From NCBI GenBank assembly GCA_937874315.1, contig CALNAE010000240.1, positions 1-41,265 of the forward strand: 41,265 nt of DNA, written 5' to 3'. The position numbers were made by a program, and so were the translations under genes. How positions within the stretch are numbered: position 1 is the stretch's first letter; the number at the start of each line of letters is the position of its first letter. This document shows, piece after piece, positions 19,041 through 27,647 of the stretch. Below the pieces are notes generated by a model that did not search any database, had not been told where the DNA came from, and saw nothing but the letters and a program-made list of their open reading frames with translations. This DNA is from an uncultured Bifidobacterium sp. GTDB lineage: Bacteria > Actinomycetota > Actinomycetes > Actinomycetales > Bifidobacteriaceae.

Positions 19041-19634
19041 TCATGCCTCGATTCCCAGGCCGGCCTTAAGCCGCAGCACGGCGATAACCGACTTCGCATC
19101 GAGGATCGTGCCGTTGACCACGAGGCGATAGGCTTCATCGACGGTAAAATGGCGGATCTCAAAGCGTGGCGATTCGGGACCGACCTCGCCATGCTGCACG
19201 GGAGTAAGCCCCCTCGCGTAGAAGAGCACCGTGTGCTGTGTCGAGAAGCTCGGTGTGTTGATAAAACGTGTGAATTGCGTGAGGGTCTTCGCCTCATACC
19301 CCACTTCGTCGCGGAGTTTGCGTGCAGCCACCTCTTTGGGCTGCTCGTGGCTGTCCTTTGCGTGTCCGCAGGGGATCTCCAACGTCCAACGATGCGTGGG
19401 AATCCGATACTGCTCGATGAGCGGAATCGTACGTTCCTCGGTGAGGGCCACGATGCCGATCGTGTCGCCGAGCGCCTCGCTGAGAATATCGCGTTCGAAG
19501 TGACCGGCTTCCGCCGATGAGAATGCGACGTGCTCAACGTTGAAATAATGGCTGGTCATGACCGTGGTGCGCGAATCCTCTTCGACGGGAGCCGTTCTCC
19601 AAGGGTCGAATCTTCGGTATGTTTCATTGCTCAT
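19041..19634 (-). CDS. Nudix-fold protein with altered Nudix box
   Basis: Start at ATG 19632-19634, with GAGGAGG upstream; the longer frame runs through the tRNA. The 197-residue protein resembles ADP-ribose pyrophosphatase-type Nudix proteins (IGIVALTEERTIPLIEQYR before the box). The box region reads GHAKDSHEQPKEVAARKLRDEVGY. Compared with G-x5-E-x7-REUxEExGU there is one extra residue before the first Glu, and the RE pair is RK. The catalytic Glu of REUxEE is therefore only partly kept (DE). It may be inactive as a hydrolase or use another substrate. It shares a terminator with pyk. Confidence 0.8.
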   Translation of the reverse strand: MSNETYRRFDPWRTAPVEEDSRTTVMTSHYFNVEHVAFSSAEAGHFERDILSEALGDTIGIVALTEERTIPLIEQYRIPTHRWTLEIPCGHAKDSHEQPKEVAARKLRDEVGYEAKTLTQFTRFINTPSFSTQHTVLFYARGLTPVQHGEVGPESPRFEIRHFTVDEAYRLVVNGTILDAKSVIAVLRLKAGLGIEA

Positions 19635-19845
19635 GTTTGCCTCCTCGGCGGCGCGATATTTCTTTTTAATATTAGCCCCGGTGTCTTCAAATCCGGTCCT
19701 GAATTGCCGTGCTCGACATGAGATTTCAGGGCGGTTCGTGCCGGCTGTACACATCAAAGCGCGACACACCAGTTGCGTGGTCGCTGAGATATGGTAGATT
19801 GCCAAATGGCGGTTTTCGCGTGAGAGCGCAGAGAATCGTGCGGAT

Positions 19846-19919
19846 GCCCTTGTATCCCAATTGGTAGAGGAAACAGCCTCAAAATCTGTGCAGTGTGGGT
19901 TCGAGTCCCACCAAGGGCA
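19846..19919 (+). tRNA. tRNA with anticodon CAA (Leu by codon), short variable loop
   Basis: A 74-base cloverleaf. The acceptor stem is GCCCTTG/CAAGGGC with discriminator A and no encoded CCA. The D loop contains GG, the anticodon loop is CTCAAAA, the variable loop is 5 bases, and the T arm is perfect (GTGGG-TTCGAGT-CCCAC). Anticodon CAA reads the Leu codon UUG. Bacterial leucine tRNAs normally have a long variable arm, which is absent here. There are mismatches at 13-22 in the D stem and 31-39 in the anticodon stem, and position 10 is T. It may be a divergent or specialised tRNA. The open frame antisense to it is spurious. Confidence 0.75.
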
Positions 19920-20001
19920 CGTCATTGGCGGCGGTCTGCAGTAAGTTCAACACCGTGGAACGATGCTCTGACCTGAATGTGATGCTGGAAAGAGGCTTGA
20001 G

Positions 20002-20811
20002 ATGGCGGTAAAGAGGAACAGCGTGAAGCACGAGGACATCGAACAGGTGCTCAGCGATGAGGAGCTGAAGGCCGCTGCGACGTCGGAGAATGTCGAAGAC
20101 AACGAAGCGCGGCAGGCTGCGGCTCCGACTACTGATGAATCCGAGACGAAGAAACCGACCGTGGTGGTCGCCGAAGATGAGTCGGTGAATCGGATGGACC
20201 TGGTGGCCATGCTCGAGGACAACGGCTATCACGTCGTCGGTGAGGCGGCCAACGGCGAGGAAGCCATCGAGCTGACGCGCAAGTATCGGCCCGATGTGGT
20301 CTGTATGGATGTAAAGATGCCGCGTATGGATGGCATCGCTGCGGCTGGCACCATCTGCGACGAGAACATCGCCCCCGTGGTGATGCTGACCGCGTATTCC
20401 CAGTCCGATCTCGTAAAGCAGGCCACTGGCGCCGGTGCCATGGCCTATGTCACCAAGCCGTATGAGGAGTCCAAGCTGTTGCCTGCGTTGCAGGTGGCCA
20501 TGGGGCGCTTCGCCGAGATCAATGATCTGCTCGACAGTGTGGAACGCGGCGAGAATGAGCTCAAAGCGACCAAGGACGAGCTCAAGAAGCTGGAAGACAA
20601 GCTTAAGAAGGCCGAGGACACGCTGGAGGAACGCAAGTTCGTCGACCGCGCCAAGGGTTTGCTGATGGACAAGGCCGACTTCTCCGAGCAGGGCGCGTTC
20701 CGTTGGATTCAAAAGACATCCATGGACCAGCGCATTCCGAAGAAGCGGCTGGCTTTGGCCATCATCGCCAAATATGGCGATCAGAAGCCAGAGGAGACCG
20801 ATGAGCGATAG
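20002..20811 (+). CDS. ANTAR-type response regulator (PdtaR-like)
   Basis: A 269-residue regulator with AAAGAGG before ATG 20002. Residues 1-51 are an acidic, probably disordered extension. The receiver domain follows (VVVAEDESVNRMDL; phosphoacceptor Asp103 in VCMDVKMPRMDG; Lys in YVTKPYEES). A coiled-coil linker rich in Lys/Glu spans about 175-210. The C-terminal ANTAR RNA-binding domain is RAKGLLMDKADFSEQGAFRWIQ...KKRLALAI. ANTAR proteins bind paired hairpins in RNA and act by antitermination. Its partner kinase is not in this window. Its end overlaps the polA start by 11 bases, so the two are translated from one message. Confidence 0.93.
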   Translation: MAVKRNSVKHEDIEQVLSDEELKAAATSENVEDNEARQAAAPTTDESETKKPTVVVAEDESVNRMDLVAMLEDNGYHVVGEAANGEEAIELTRKYRPDVVCMDVKMPRMDGIAAAGTICDENIAPVVMLTAYSQSDLVKQATGAGAMAYVTKPYEESKLLPALQVAMGRFAEINDLLDSVERGENELKATKDELKKLEDKLKKAEDTLEERKFVDRAKGLLMDKADFSEQGAFRWIQKTSMDQRIPKKRLALAIIAKYGDQKPEETDER

Positions 20812-23659
20812 TCTCGCATCCGACGATCCGCAGGGAGACAAGGGGACCCTGCTGGTCGTCGACGGGCATTCGCTTGCGTTCCGTGCGTTCTTCGCCCTGC
20901 CGGTCGAGAACTTCTCGACTTCGCAAGGCCAACCAACCAATGCGGTCTGGGGCTTCATCACCATGCTCGCGCAGGTGATCGATGCCGAGCATCCCAATCA
21001 TCTCGCCGTCGCTTTCGACGTCAAGGGCGGTACCTTCCGCAACACGATGCTGCCACAGTACAAGGGAACTCGCGACGCCGCCCCCGAAGAGCTTCTCAGC
21101 CAGCTTCCGCTCATTCAGGAGCTGCTGCGGGCGTTGGGTGTGACCTATATCGAGATGCCCGGCTATGAAGGCGACGATGTCATCGGCACCATGGCCACGA
21201 TGGGAGAGCGTTCCGGGTACCGCACGTTGGTACTGTCAGGCGATCGGGATGCCTTCCAGCTGATCGATGACGCGATTACCGTGTTGTATCCGGGCCACCA
21301 TTTCAAAGATCTGAAGCATATGACCGCCGAGGCCGTCGAAGAGAAATATCATGTCACGCCGCGGCAGTATCCCGATCTGGCGGCGTTGCGCGGAGAGACC
21401 GCAGATAATATTCCCGGTGTCCCCGGCGTCGGCGACGGCTACGCCGCTAAGTGGATCAACGAATTTGGTTCGTTGTCCGATATCATCGACCATGCGTCGG
21501 AAATAACCGGCAAGAAGGGAGAGGCGCTGCGCGACAACATAGCGCAGGTTCGTCTCAATCGACGGGTGAATGCGCTGGTTCGTGATCTGGATTTGGGGGC
21601 GAAGATCGAGGACTTCTCTTTCGGAGCGGTCGATATCGACCGAATCGACGCCTTATTCACACAGCTGGAATTCGGCGCCCGCACCAAACAACGCGTGATG
21701 TCGACGTTTAATGCGAGCGATGCCGACGTCGTGGCAACCTCGAAAAATGAGCATGAACCGATCGAAGCCGAGACCAGTGTCATCGCCGATGCCGGGCAGC
21801 TGTCGCACTGGATGTCGGAGCATCTGCCCGATGTGGACCGGTCGGATGACTCCGGCGACTCCGCCGGAACCGACGCGCCTGAGAAATTCAGTGGAGCGCG
21901 GCTGAAACGGGCTTGGGTTCTGCACGCTCAGGGCTCTGCGAAGCCAGGTGCCGCCCGACTGTCGAGACTGATGATACTTGCCGGCGATCAGGCGGCGGTG
22001 ATTCCCGGCGTGCTGTTCGACGAGGGCGGGGACGGCGGACGGATCGTCGAAATCCTGCAGCGGTTCTGCCTCCGGCATGCTCGGACCATGGTGGTGCATG
22101 GGTACAAGGAGCATCGGCATATGCTTGCCTCGGTCGGGCTTGATCTCGTCGAGCCGTGGTTCGATACAAAGCTCGCCTGCTATGTGGTACAGCCGGATTT
22201 CCATGCCGAGACGATCGAGGAAGCCGCCGCCCATTTCCTCGATCTTCACACCGACTCCGCCGAGTCCGTGACGCAGGGCCAGCTGAATCTCGATGTCGCC
22301 GACGACGCCGATGAGGCTGGCCCGGCAGACGAATACCGAGATGCGGTGCGACAGCTGACGTTGGTGCGCGCCCTGGCCGATTATCTGGCTCCGATTATTG
22401 ACGAACGGCAGCAGTTCGATCTTCTGCGCACCATCGAATTACCGGTGTCATCGGTACTCTACGCCATGGAGAGCACCGGTGCCTGTGTGGATGTCACACG
22501 GTTGCATGAGATGCGCGACGGCTTCGCCTCGGATGCCAGTCAGGCCCAGCAGATTGCATGGACGGCAGCCGGCACCGAGGTCAATCTGCAAAGTCCCAAG
22601 CAGCTCCAGAAGGTGTTGTTCGAGGACATGGGGCTCAGACCCACGCGGAAAACGAAATCCGGTTCATACACCACCAATGCGGCGTCACTGCAGGAACTGT
22701 ATCTCAAATCGACACAGAATGAACGCGCCAACGATTTCCTCGGCGCGCTGCTGCGCCACCGCGAGACGAACAAGCTCAAGCAGATTGTTCAGACGCTTAT
22801 CGAGTCGATTAACATGCGCGACCACCGTGTGCATACCACCTTCGAACAAACCGTGGCGGCGACGGGACGGTTGAGTTCCGTGGACCCCAATCTGCAGAAC
22901 ATCCCAAACCGCAATGCCGCGGGTCGTGAGATCCGTTCCGCCTTCGTACCAGGCGAGGGTTTCGAATCGCTGCTTAGCTGTGATTACTCGCAGGTCGAGT
23001 TGCGACTGATGGCCGACTTCTCCCGTGACGATGCGTTGATCGAGGCGTTCCGTTCAGGCACCGACTTCCATAAATATGTGGCGAGCTTGGTGTATGGCAT
23101 TCCCGTCGATCAGATCAGCGCGGATCAGCGCAGCCACGTCAAGGCGATGAGCTATGGGTTGGCCTACGGGCTGAGCACCTATGGATTGGCCCGGCAGCTG
23201 CATATCAGTCCTGCGCAGGCCGATGTACTCAAGGAGAAGTATTTCGCGACGTTCGGCGAGGTGCATGACTATCTCGAATCGTTGGTGGCCACGGCGCGTA
23301 GCAAGGGATACACCGAGACGATGTTCGGGCGTCGTCGCTACTTCCCGGCGTTACGTTCCACCAATCGGGTGGCGCGTGACGCTGCCGAACGCGGAGCGCT
23401 CAACGCGCCGATCCAGGGGTCGGCGGCCGATATCATGAAACTCGCCATGATCAAAGCCGACCGTGCGTTGCGCGAGGCGAGGGTCGCCAGCCGTCTCGTC
23501 CTGCAGATTCACGATGAATTGATCGTGGAAATCGCGCCGGGCGAATCCGAACAGGTAACGGATATCGTCAGCGATGCGATGGAGCATGCCGTCACGTTGG
23601 CCGTACCGTTGGATGTATCCACGGGAATCGGATCGGACTGGCAACTGGCGGCCCACTGA
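20801..23659 (+). CDS. polA: DNA polymerase I
   Basis: Start at ATG 20801, after GAGGAG, overlapping the preceding gene; 952 residues. The N-terminal 5' nuclease has LLVVDGHSLAFRAFFA, YEGDDVIGTMA, LSGDRDAFQL and GVPGVGDGYAAKW. The middle exonuclease-like domain (about 350-510) lacks the DxE acidic pair needed for proofreading, though FDTKLACYVV is recognisable. The polymerase domain has motif A DYSQVELR (Asp728), motif B with Lys781 (RSHVKAMSYGLAYG) and motif C IHDE (Asp905). It fills gaps in repair and replaces RNA primers. Loss of 3'-5' exonuclease residues is common in Gram-positive PolA. Confidence 0.96.
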   Translation: MSDSLASDDPQGDKGTLLVVDGHSLAFRAFFALPVENFSTSQGQPTNAVWGFITMLAQVIDAEHPNHLAVAFDVKGGTFRNTMLPQYKGTRDAAPEELLSQLPLIQELLRALGVTYIEMPGYEGDDVIGTMATMGERSGYRTLVLSGDRDAFQLIDDAITVLYPGHHFKDLKHMTAEAVEEKYHVTPRQYPDLAALRGETADNIPGVPGVGDGYAAKWINEFGSLSDIIDHASEITGKKGEALRDNIAQVRLNRRVNALVRDLDLGAKIEDFSFGAVDIDRIDALFTQLEFGARTKQRVMSTFNASDADVVATSKNEHEPIEAETSVIADAGQLSHWMSEHLPDVDRSDDSGDSAGTDAPEKFSGARLKRAWVLHAQGSAKPGAARLSRLMILAGDQAAVIPGVLFDEGGDGGRIVEILQRFCLRHARTMVVHGYKEHRHMLASVGLDLVEPWFDTKLACYVVQPDFHAETIEEAAAHFLDLHTDSAESVTQGQLNLDVADDADEAGPADEYRDAVRQLTLVRALADYLAPIIDERQQFDLLRTIELPVSSVLYAMESTGACVDVTRLHEMRDGFASDASQAQQIAWTAAGTEVNLQSPKQLQKVLFEDMGLRPTRKTKSGSYTTNAASLQELYLKSTQNERANDFLGALLRHRETNKLKQIVQTLIESINMRDHRVHTTFEQTVAATGRLSSVDPNLQNIPNRNAAGREIRSAFVPGEGFESLLSCDYSQVELRLMADFSRDDALIEAFRSGTDFHKYVASLVYGIPVDQISADQRSHVKAMSYGLAYGLSTYGLARQLHISPAQADVLKEKYFATFGEVHDYLESLVATARSKGYTETMFGRRRYFPALRSTNRVARDAAERGALNAPIQGSAADIMKLAMIKADRALREARVASRLVLQIHDELIVEIAPGESEQVTDIVSDAMEHAVTLAVPLDVSTGIGSDWQLAAH

Positions 23660-23685
23660 TTTCCGACCCATGAAAGGGGCTTGCG

Positions 23686-24579
23686 ATGCCGTTGCTGCAT
23701 CAGGTCGTCGATGTGCTCGAGACGTTGTATCCGCTACGATATGCACAGGATTGGGATGCCCCCGGGCTGGTCGTCGGCGATCTTCTTGATCCGGTGCGAC
23801 GCATCGCCTTTGCCACGGACCCCACGATGGCCGTGATCAGGCAGGTCGTCAACGAGGACTGCGATCTGCTGATCTGCCATCACCCGCTGCTGTTTCGTCC
23901 GGTGCACGAGGTCGCCGGAGAGGATATCCACGGGCGAATCATCACTCTGCTCAGTCGTGCCCATTGCGCGTTGTGGGTGGGGCACACCAATGCGGACAGC
24001 GCCTATCGCGGTGTGGCGCAGGCCGCTGCGGACGCTTTCGGACTGACCAGGCAGCGTCCGCTGACGCCTATCGACGATCCGTTGACCGTACATAAGGTCG
24101 GTCTTGGCCGGGTGGGTGAGCTACGGGAACCGGTCAGTCTTGAGGTCTTCGCCCACACGGTCGCCGACGCCCTGCCGCACACCGAGCTTGGCGTTCAGGT
24201 GGCCGGACCGCTTGACGCGATGGTGAAGTCCGTGTGTGTGCTGCCGGGCGCGGGTGATTCGATGTTCGACGAGGTGAGGGACAGCGGCGTCGACGTGTAT
24301 GTCACCAGCGACCTGCGCCACCATCCGGCCACGGACGCCATGGAACGCGCGCGGTATGAGGCCTCGTTGCGTGCGCACGGCATCGAGATCGGTCGTGGTG
24401 ACGATCAACCACGACCGCTGCTGATCAATACGCCGCATAGCGCGATCGAATCGCTCTGGCTGAATTATGCCATGGAGGACGTGCCGCAGGCCATCGAGCG
24501 GGCCACCGGCGAGTCGGTGCAGCGTCCCAGGCCCATCGCAATCAACACCGATCCATGGACACTGTCGATACAAGAATGA
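23686..24579 (+). CDS. Nif3-like dinuclear metal centre protein (DUF34/YbgI family)
   Basis: A 297-residue protein with GAAAGGGG before ATG 23686. The metal-binding signature LLICHHPLLFRPV lies near residue 64, VGHTNADSAYRGV near 105, and a late HSAIE region is present, as in NIF3/YbgI proteins, which bind two metal ions and form ring hexamers. Some members have been linked to GTP cyclohydrolase-like chemistry, but the general function is unsettled. It lies 26 bases after polA and overlaps the following Nudix gene by ATGA, so it is inside an operon. Confidence 0.88.
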   Translation: MPLLHQVVDVLETLYPLRYAQDWDAPGLVVGDLLDPVRRIAFATDPTMAVIRQVVNEDCDLLICHHPLLFRPVHEVAGEDIHGRIITLLSRAHCALWVGHTNADSAYRGVAQAAADAFGLTRQRPLTPIDDPLTVHKVGLGRVGELREPVSLEVFAHTVADALPHTELGVQVAGPLDAMVKSVCVLPGAGDSMFDEVRDSGVDVYVTSDLRHHPATDAMERARYEASLRAHGIEIGRGDDQPRPLLINTPHSAIESLWLNYAMEDVPQAIERATGESVQRPRPIAINTDPWTLSIQE

Positions 24580-25286
24580 CGAAAGCACAGGCAATGGTTT
24601 CCGAGATTTCCGAAAATGAGACTTCCGCAGATGAAATTTCAGGACACGGCTCCTCACGTGACCACGTGCCCAGACACGAGGTATCCGGGCGTCTACGCCA
24701 GGCCAAACAAGGCATAGACGTCACCGTTCCCGCGCGCATCGCCGGTTCGACCACGGTGTATCGAGGCTCGATTTTCTCGGTCGATGACCGGCTGATCGTT
24801 TTGCGAGGCACCGATGGCGGGGAAACGACGATCCGCCGGCAGGTCATCGTGCACGCCCCCAGCGTGGTGATGCTGGTGCATGACCAGCTGCATGACCGCT
24901 ATATTCTCGAACGTGAATACCGGGCGGGTTCCAACGTCTTCGCCTATGGCCTGCCCGCCGGATTGATGGATGCGGGGGAGCGACCGGAACACGCGGCGCT
25001 GCGCGAATTGCGCGAGGAAACCGGGGTGGTCCCCGACACGCCCGAGGATCTGGAGATCGACCATGTCGGCGATTGCTATTCCTCGGAAGGCATGACCGAC
25101 GAACTGGTGCACATCATGGTCCTGCATCTGGCGAACTGGCACGGTACGGCCACCGAATTCGATTCCGACGAATACGTCGCGTCTCGGTGGGTCGACTGGC
25201 AGGAACTGCTGAACACGTCGATCAGGGAATCCAACGCCGTCATAGCCATACAGCACGAGATGCTGCGGCGTCTCAATGCGGTCTGA
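24576..25286 (+). CDS. Nudix hydrolase, ADP-ribose pyrophosphatase-like
   Basis: Start taken at ATG 24576, whose ATGA overlaps the TGA of the Nif3-like gene; ATG 24594 is an alternative. The 236-residue protein has a complete Nudix box in GLPAGLMDAGERPEHAALRELREETG-V, matching G-x5-E-x7-REUxEExGU. Around it are VVMLVHDQLHDRYILEREYRAG before and YSSEGMTDELVHIMV after, as in NudF-type ADP-sugar pyrophosphatases that cleave ADP-ribose to AMP and ribose-5-phosphate. The first ~40 residues are Ser/Glu-rich and look unstructured. It closes the ANTAR-polA-Nif3 operon. Confidence 0.9.
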   Translation: MTKAQAMVSEISENETSADEISGHGSSRDHVPRHEVSGRLRQAKQGIDVTVPARIAGSTTVYRGSIFSVDDRLIVLRGTDGGETTIRRQVIVHAPSVVMLVHDQLHDRYILEREYRAGSNVFAYGLPAGLMDAGERPEHAALRELREETGVVPDTPEDLEIDHVGDCYSSEGMTDELVHIMVLHLANWHGTATEFDSDEYVASRWVDWQELLNTSIRESNAVIAIQHEMLRRLNAV

Positions 25287-25358
25287 AACGGATGAATGGT
25301 GTTGTCGCCTGGATCATGAGTTCCCCAAGCTTCAAGGTTGGCGTGTCATACTGGAGAT

Positions 25359-27509
25359 ATGCAAATACGACCAGGATCGATGTATCCGCTTGGGGCGACC
25401 TATGACGGCGTGGGTGTGAATTTCGCTTTATTCTCACAGGTGGCCACCAAGGTTGAGCTCTGCCTATTCGACGAGAATGACAACGAGACCCGCATCGAGA
25501 TGACCGAACAGAATTCCTATGTGTGGCATAATTACATTCCCGGCATCCAGCCGGGCCAATGCTATGGATATCGGGTATACGGCCCTTATAACCCGGAAGA
25601 GGGCCAATGGTGCAATCCGAATAAGCTGCTGCTCGACCCGTACGCCAAGGCCATCGAAGGCAACATCGATGGCGATCCCAGCCTCTACGCCTATTCCTTT
25701 GAACATCCCGATGACCCCGCGGTGATGAACACGCTGGATTCCGCCGACCATATGATGAAGGCCGCCGTCATCAACCCCTATTTCGATTGGGGCAATGATC
25801 GCAGCCCAGGCATCGCCTACCACGACTCGGTCATCTATGAGGCGCATACGCGCGGCATGACGAACCTGAACCAGGAGGTTCCTCCCGATATCCGCGGCAC
25901 CTACGCAGGATTGGCGCATCCCAGCGTCATCCGTTACCTCAAGCGTCTGGGCATCACCACGCTCGAACTCATGCCGATCCACCAGTTCGTCAATGATCCC
26001 TTCCTGCAGAACAAGGGACTGAGCAACTACTGGGGATATAACACCATCGGGTTCTTTGCGCCGCATAATTCCTATTCCAGTTCCGGACAACGCGGCCAAC
26101 AGGTCAACGAGTTCAAGGCGATGGTCAAGGCCTATCACCGCGCCGGCATGGAGGTCGTTCTCGATGTGGTCTACAACCACACCGCCGAGGGCAACGACCG
26201 CGGTCCCATTCTGAGCTTCAAGGGCATCGACAACGAGTCGTATTATCGACTTGTCGACAACGATAAGCGACACTATTTCGATACGACAGGTACCGGCAAT
26301 TCGCTGCTGATGCGTTCGCCGCACGCCCTGCAGCTCATTACTGATTCGCTACGCTACTGGGTCACCGAGATGCACGTCGATGGCTTCCGTTTCGATCTGG
26401 CCGCGACGCTCGCCCGGCAGTTCCAGGAGGTGGACAAGTTGTCCGCCTTCTTCGACATCGTCGAACAGGATCCGATTATCTCTCGCGTCAAACTCATCGC
26501 CGAGCCTTGGGATCTGGGTTCCGGCGGATATCAGATCGGCGGTTTCCCCTCCAGCTGGTCCGAATGGAACGGCAGATATCGTGATTGTGTACGCGACTTC
26601 TGGCGTTCCCAGCCTTCGACGCTGCCTGAGTTCTCCAGCAGATTGATGGGGAGTTCCGATTTCTACCAGGTCAACGGTCGCCGACCGGTGGCATCGGTGA
26701 ATTTCATCACCGCCCATGATGGGTTCACCATGAAGGATCTGGTCAGCTATAACGACAAGCATAACGAGGCCAACGGCGAGGACAACCGGGACGGCGAGAG
26801 CAACAACCGATCCTGGAACTGCGGGGTGGAGGGACCGACGTCCATCCGCGACATCGTTGAGCTGCGGCAGCAGCAGATGCGCAACCTGTTCGCCACACTG
26901 CTCGTCAGTCAGGGCATCCCCATGATTTGCGGCGGGGACGAGGTCGAGCGCACCCAGCAGGGCAACAACAACGCCTATTGCCAGGACAACGAGATTTCGT
27001 GGATGGGCTGGGAACTGGATAAGAATCAGCAGGATCTCTTTGATTTCGTGTCGAAGATGATTCATCTGCGCCTTGAACACCCGGTGCTGCACCGTCGCCG
27101 TTTCTTCGCCGGACGCGACCCGGGTGACGACGCCGCCGTCATCCCGCAGGCGGAATGGTTTGACCACACCGGATCGATCATGGATCTGGATGATTGGTCC
27201 AACACGCATGCCTTCTCAGTGATGCTGTTTCTCAACGGTTCGGACATCCCGGAGGTCGATCGGTATGGCAATCGGATGGTGGACAACGATTTCATCCTGA
27301 TCTTCAATGCGCATTACGAGCCGATCATGTTCACCCTGCCCGACGAACAGTACGGCAACAAGTGGCAGCTGATCGTCGACACGCATAATCCCACTGGCCC
27401 GGAACTGAGTTATGAGGCCGGGTTCTCGATTACCGCGCAGTCGCGCAGTTTCCTCCTGCTCATGAGCAGCAAGAAACCCTCGGCCGCTCTCGACGACGAA
27501 GACGAGTAG
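25359..27509 (+). CDS. glgX: Glycogen debranching enzyme GlgX
   Basis: A 716-residue GH13_11 debranching enzyme that hydrolyses alpha-1,6 links of glycogen limit dextrins. ATG 25359 follows GGAG closely; a TTG at 25338 and ATG 25380 are other possible starts. The N-terminal CBM48-like region begins RPGSMYPLGATYDGVGVNFALFS. In the barrel, VVYNHTAEG is present, the nucleophile is Asp346 (HVDGFRFDLA) and the acid is Glu382 (LIAEPWDLG), with FITAHDGFT carrying the third carboxylate. The gene stands alone and is not linked to the glgB unit in this window. It has no signal peptide, so it is cytoplasmic. Confidence 0.95.
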   Translation: MQIRPGSMYPLGATYDGVGVNFALFSQVATKVELCLFDENDNETRIEMTEQNSYVWHNYIPGIQPGQCYGYRVYGPYNPEEGQWCNPNKLLLDPYAKAIEGNIDGDPSLYAYSFEHPDDPAVMNTLDSADHMMKAAVINPYFDWGNDRSPGIAYHDSVIYEAHTRGMTNLNQEVPPDIRGTYAGLAHPSVIRYLKRLGITTLELMPIHQFVNDPFLQNKGLSNYWGYNTIGFFAPHNSYSSSGQRGQQVNEFKAMVKAYHRAGMEVVLDVVYNHTAEGNDRGPILSFKGIDNESYYRLVDNDKRHYFDTTGTGNSLLMRSPHALQLITDSLRYWVTEMHVDGFRFDLAATLARQFQEVDKLSAFFDIVEQDPIISRVKLIAEPWDLGSGGYQIGGFPSSWSEWNGRYRDCVRDFWRSQPSTLPEFSSRLMGSSDFYQVNGRRPVASVNFITAHDGFTMKDLVSYNDKHNEANGEDNRDGESNNRSWNCGVEGPTSIRDIVELRQQQMRNLFATLLVSQGIPMICGGDEVERTQQGNNNAYCQDNEISWMGWELDKNQQDLFDFVSKMIHLRLEHPVLHRRRFFAGRDPGDDAAVIPQAEWFDHTGSIMDLDDWSNTHAFSVMLFLNGSDIPEVDRYGNRMVDNDFILIFNAHYEPIMFTLPDEQYGNKWQLIVDTHNPTGPELSYEAGFSITAQSRSFLLLMSSKKPSAALDDEDE

Positions 27510-27550
27510 TACGTGCGGCAGGGCGGTGAGTGAAGGCGATCGTCAGCTGT

Positions 27551-27631
27551 ATCGGGTTGGTGGGTCGTTGCACCTGCGCCGTCGATGGAATGCGCGGCAG
27601 CGGTGTGATGAGCATCGGGTTGTTGGGTCGT
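27551..27631. repeat. Imperfect direct repeat after glgX
   Basis: atcgggttggtgggtcgt (27551-27568) recurs as atcgggttgttgggtcgt (27614-27631). Both lie between convergent glgX and the membrane protein gene. A short open frame across them has no recognisable product. Confidence 0.5.
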
Positions 27632-27647
27632 CTGGCCGTCGCGCAGC

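Noticed and set aside
19634..19925. N-terminal extension of the Nudix-like gene to 294 codons
   Set aside because: The extension runs antisense through the CAA tRNA, and a strong ribosome binding site marks the internal ATG at 19634.
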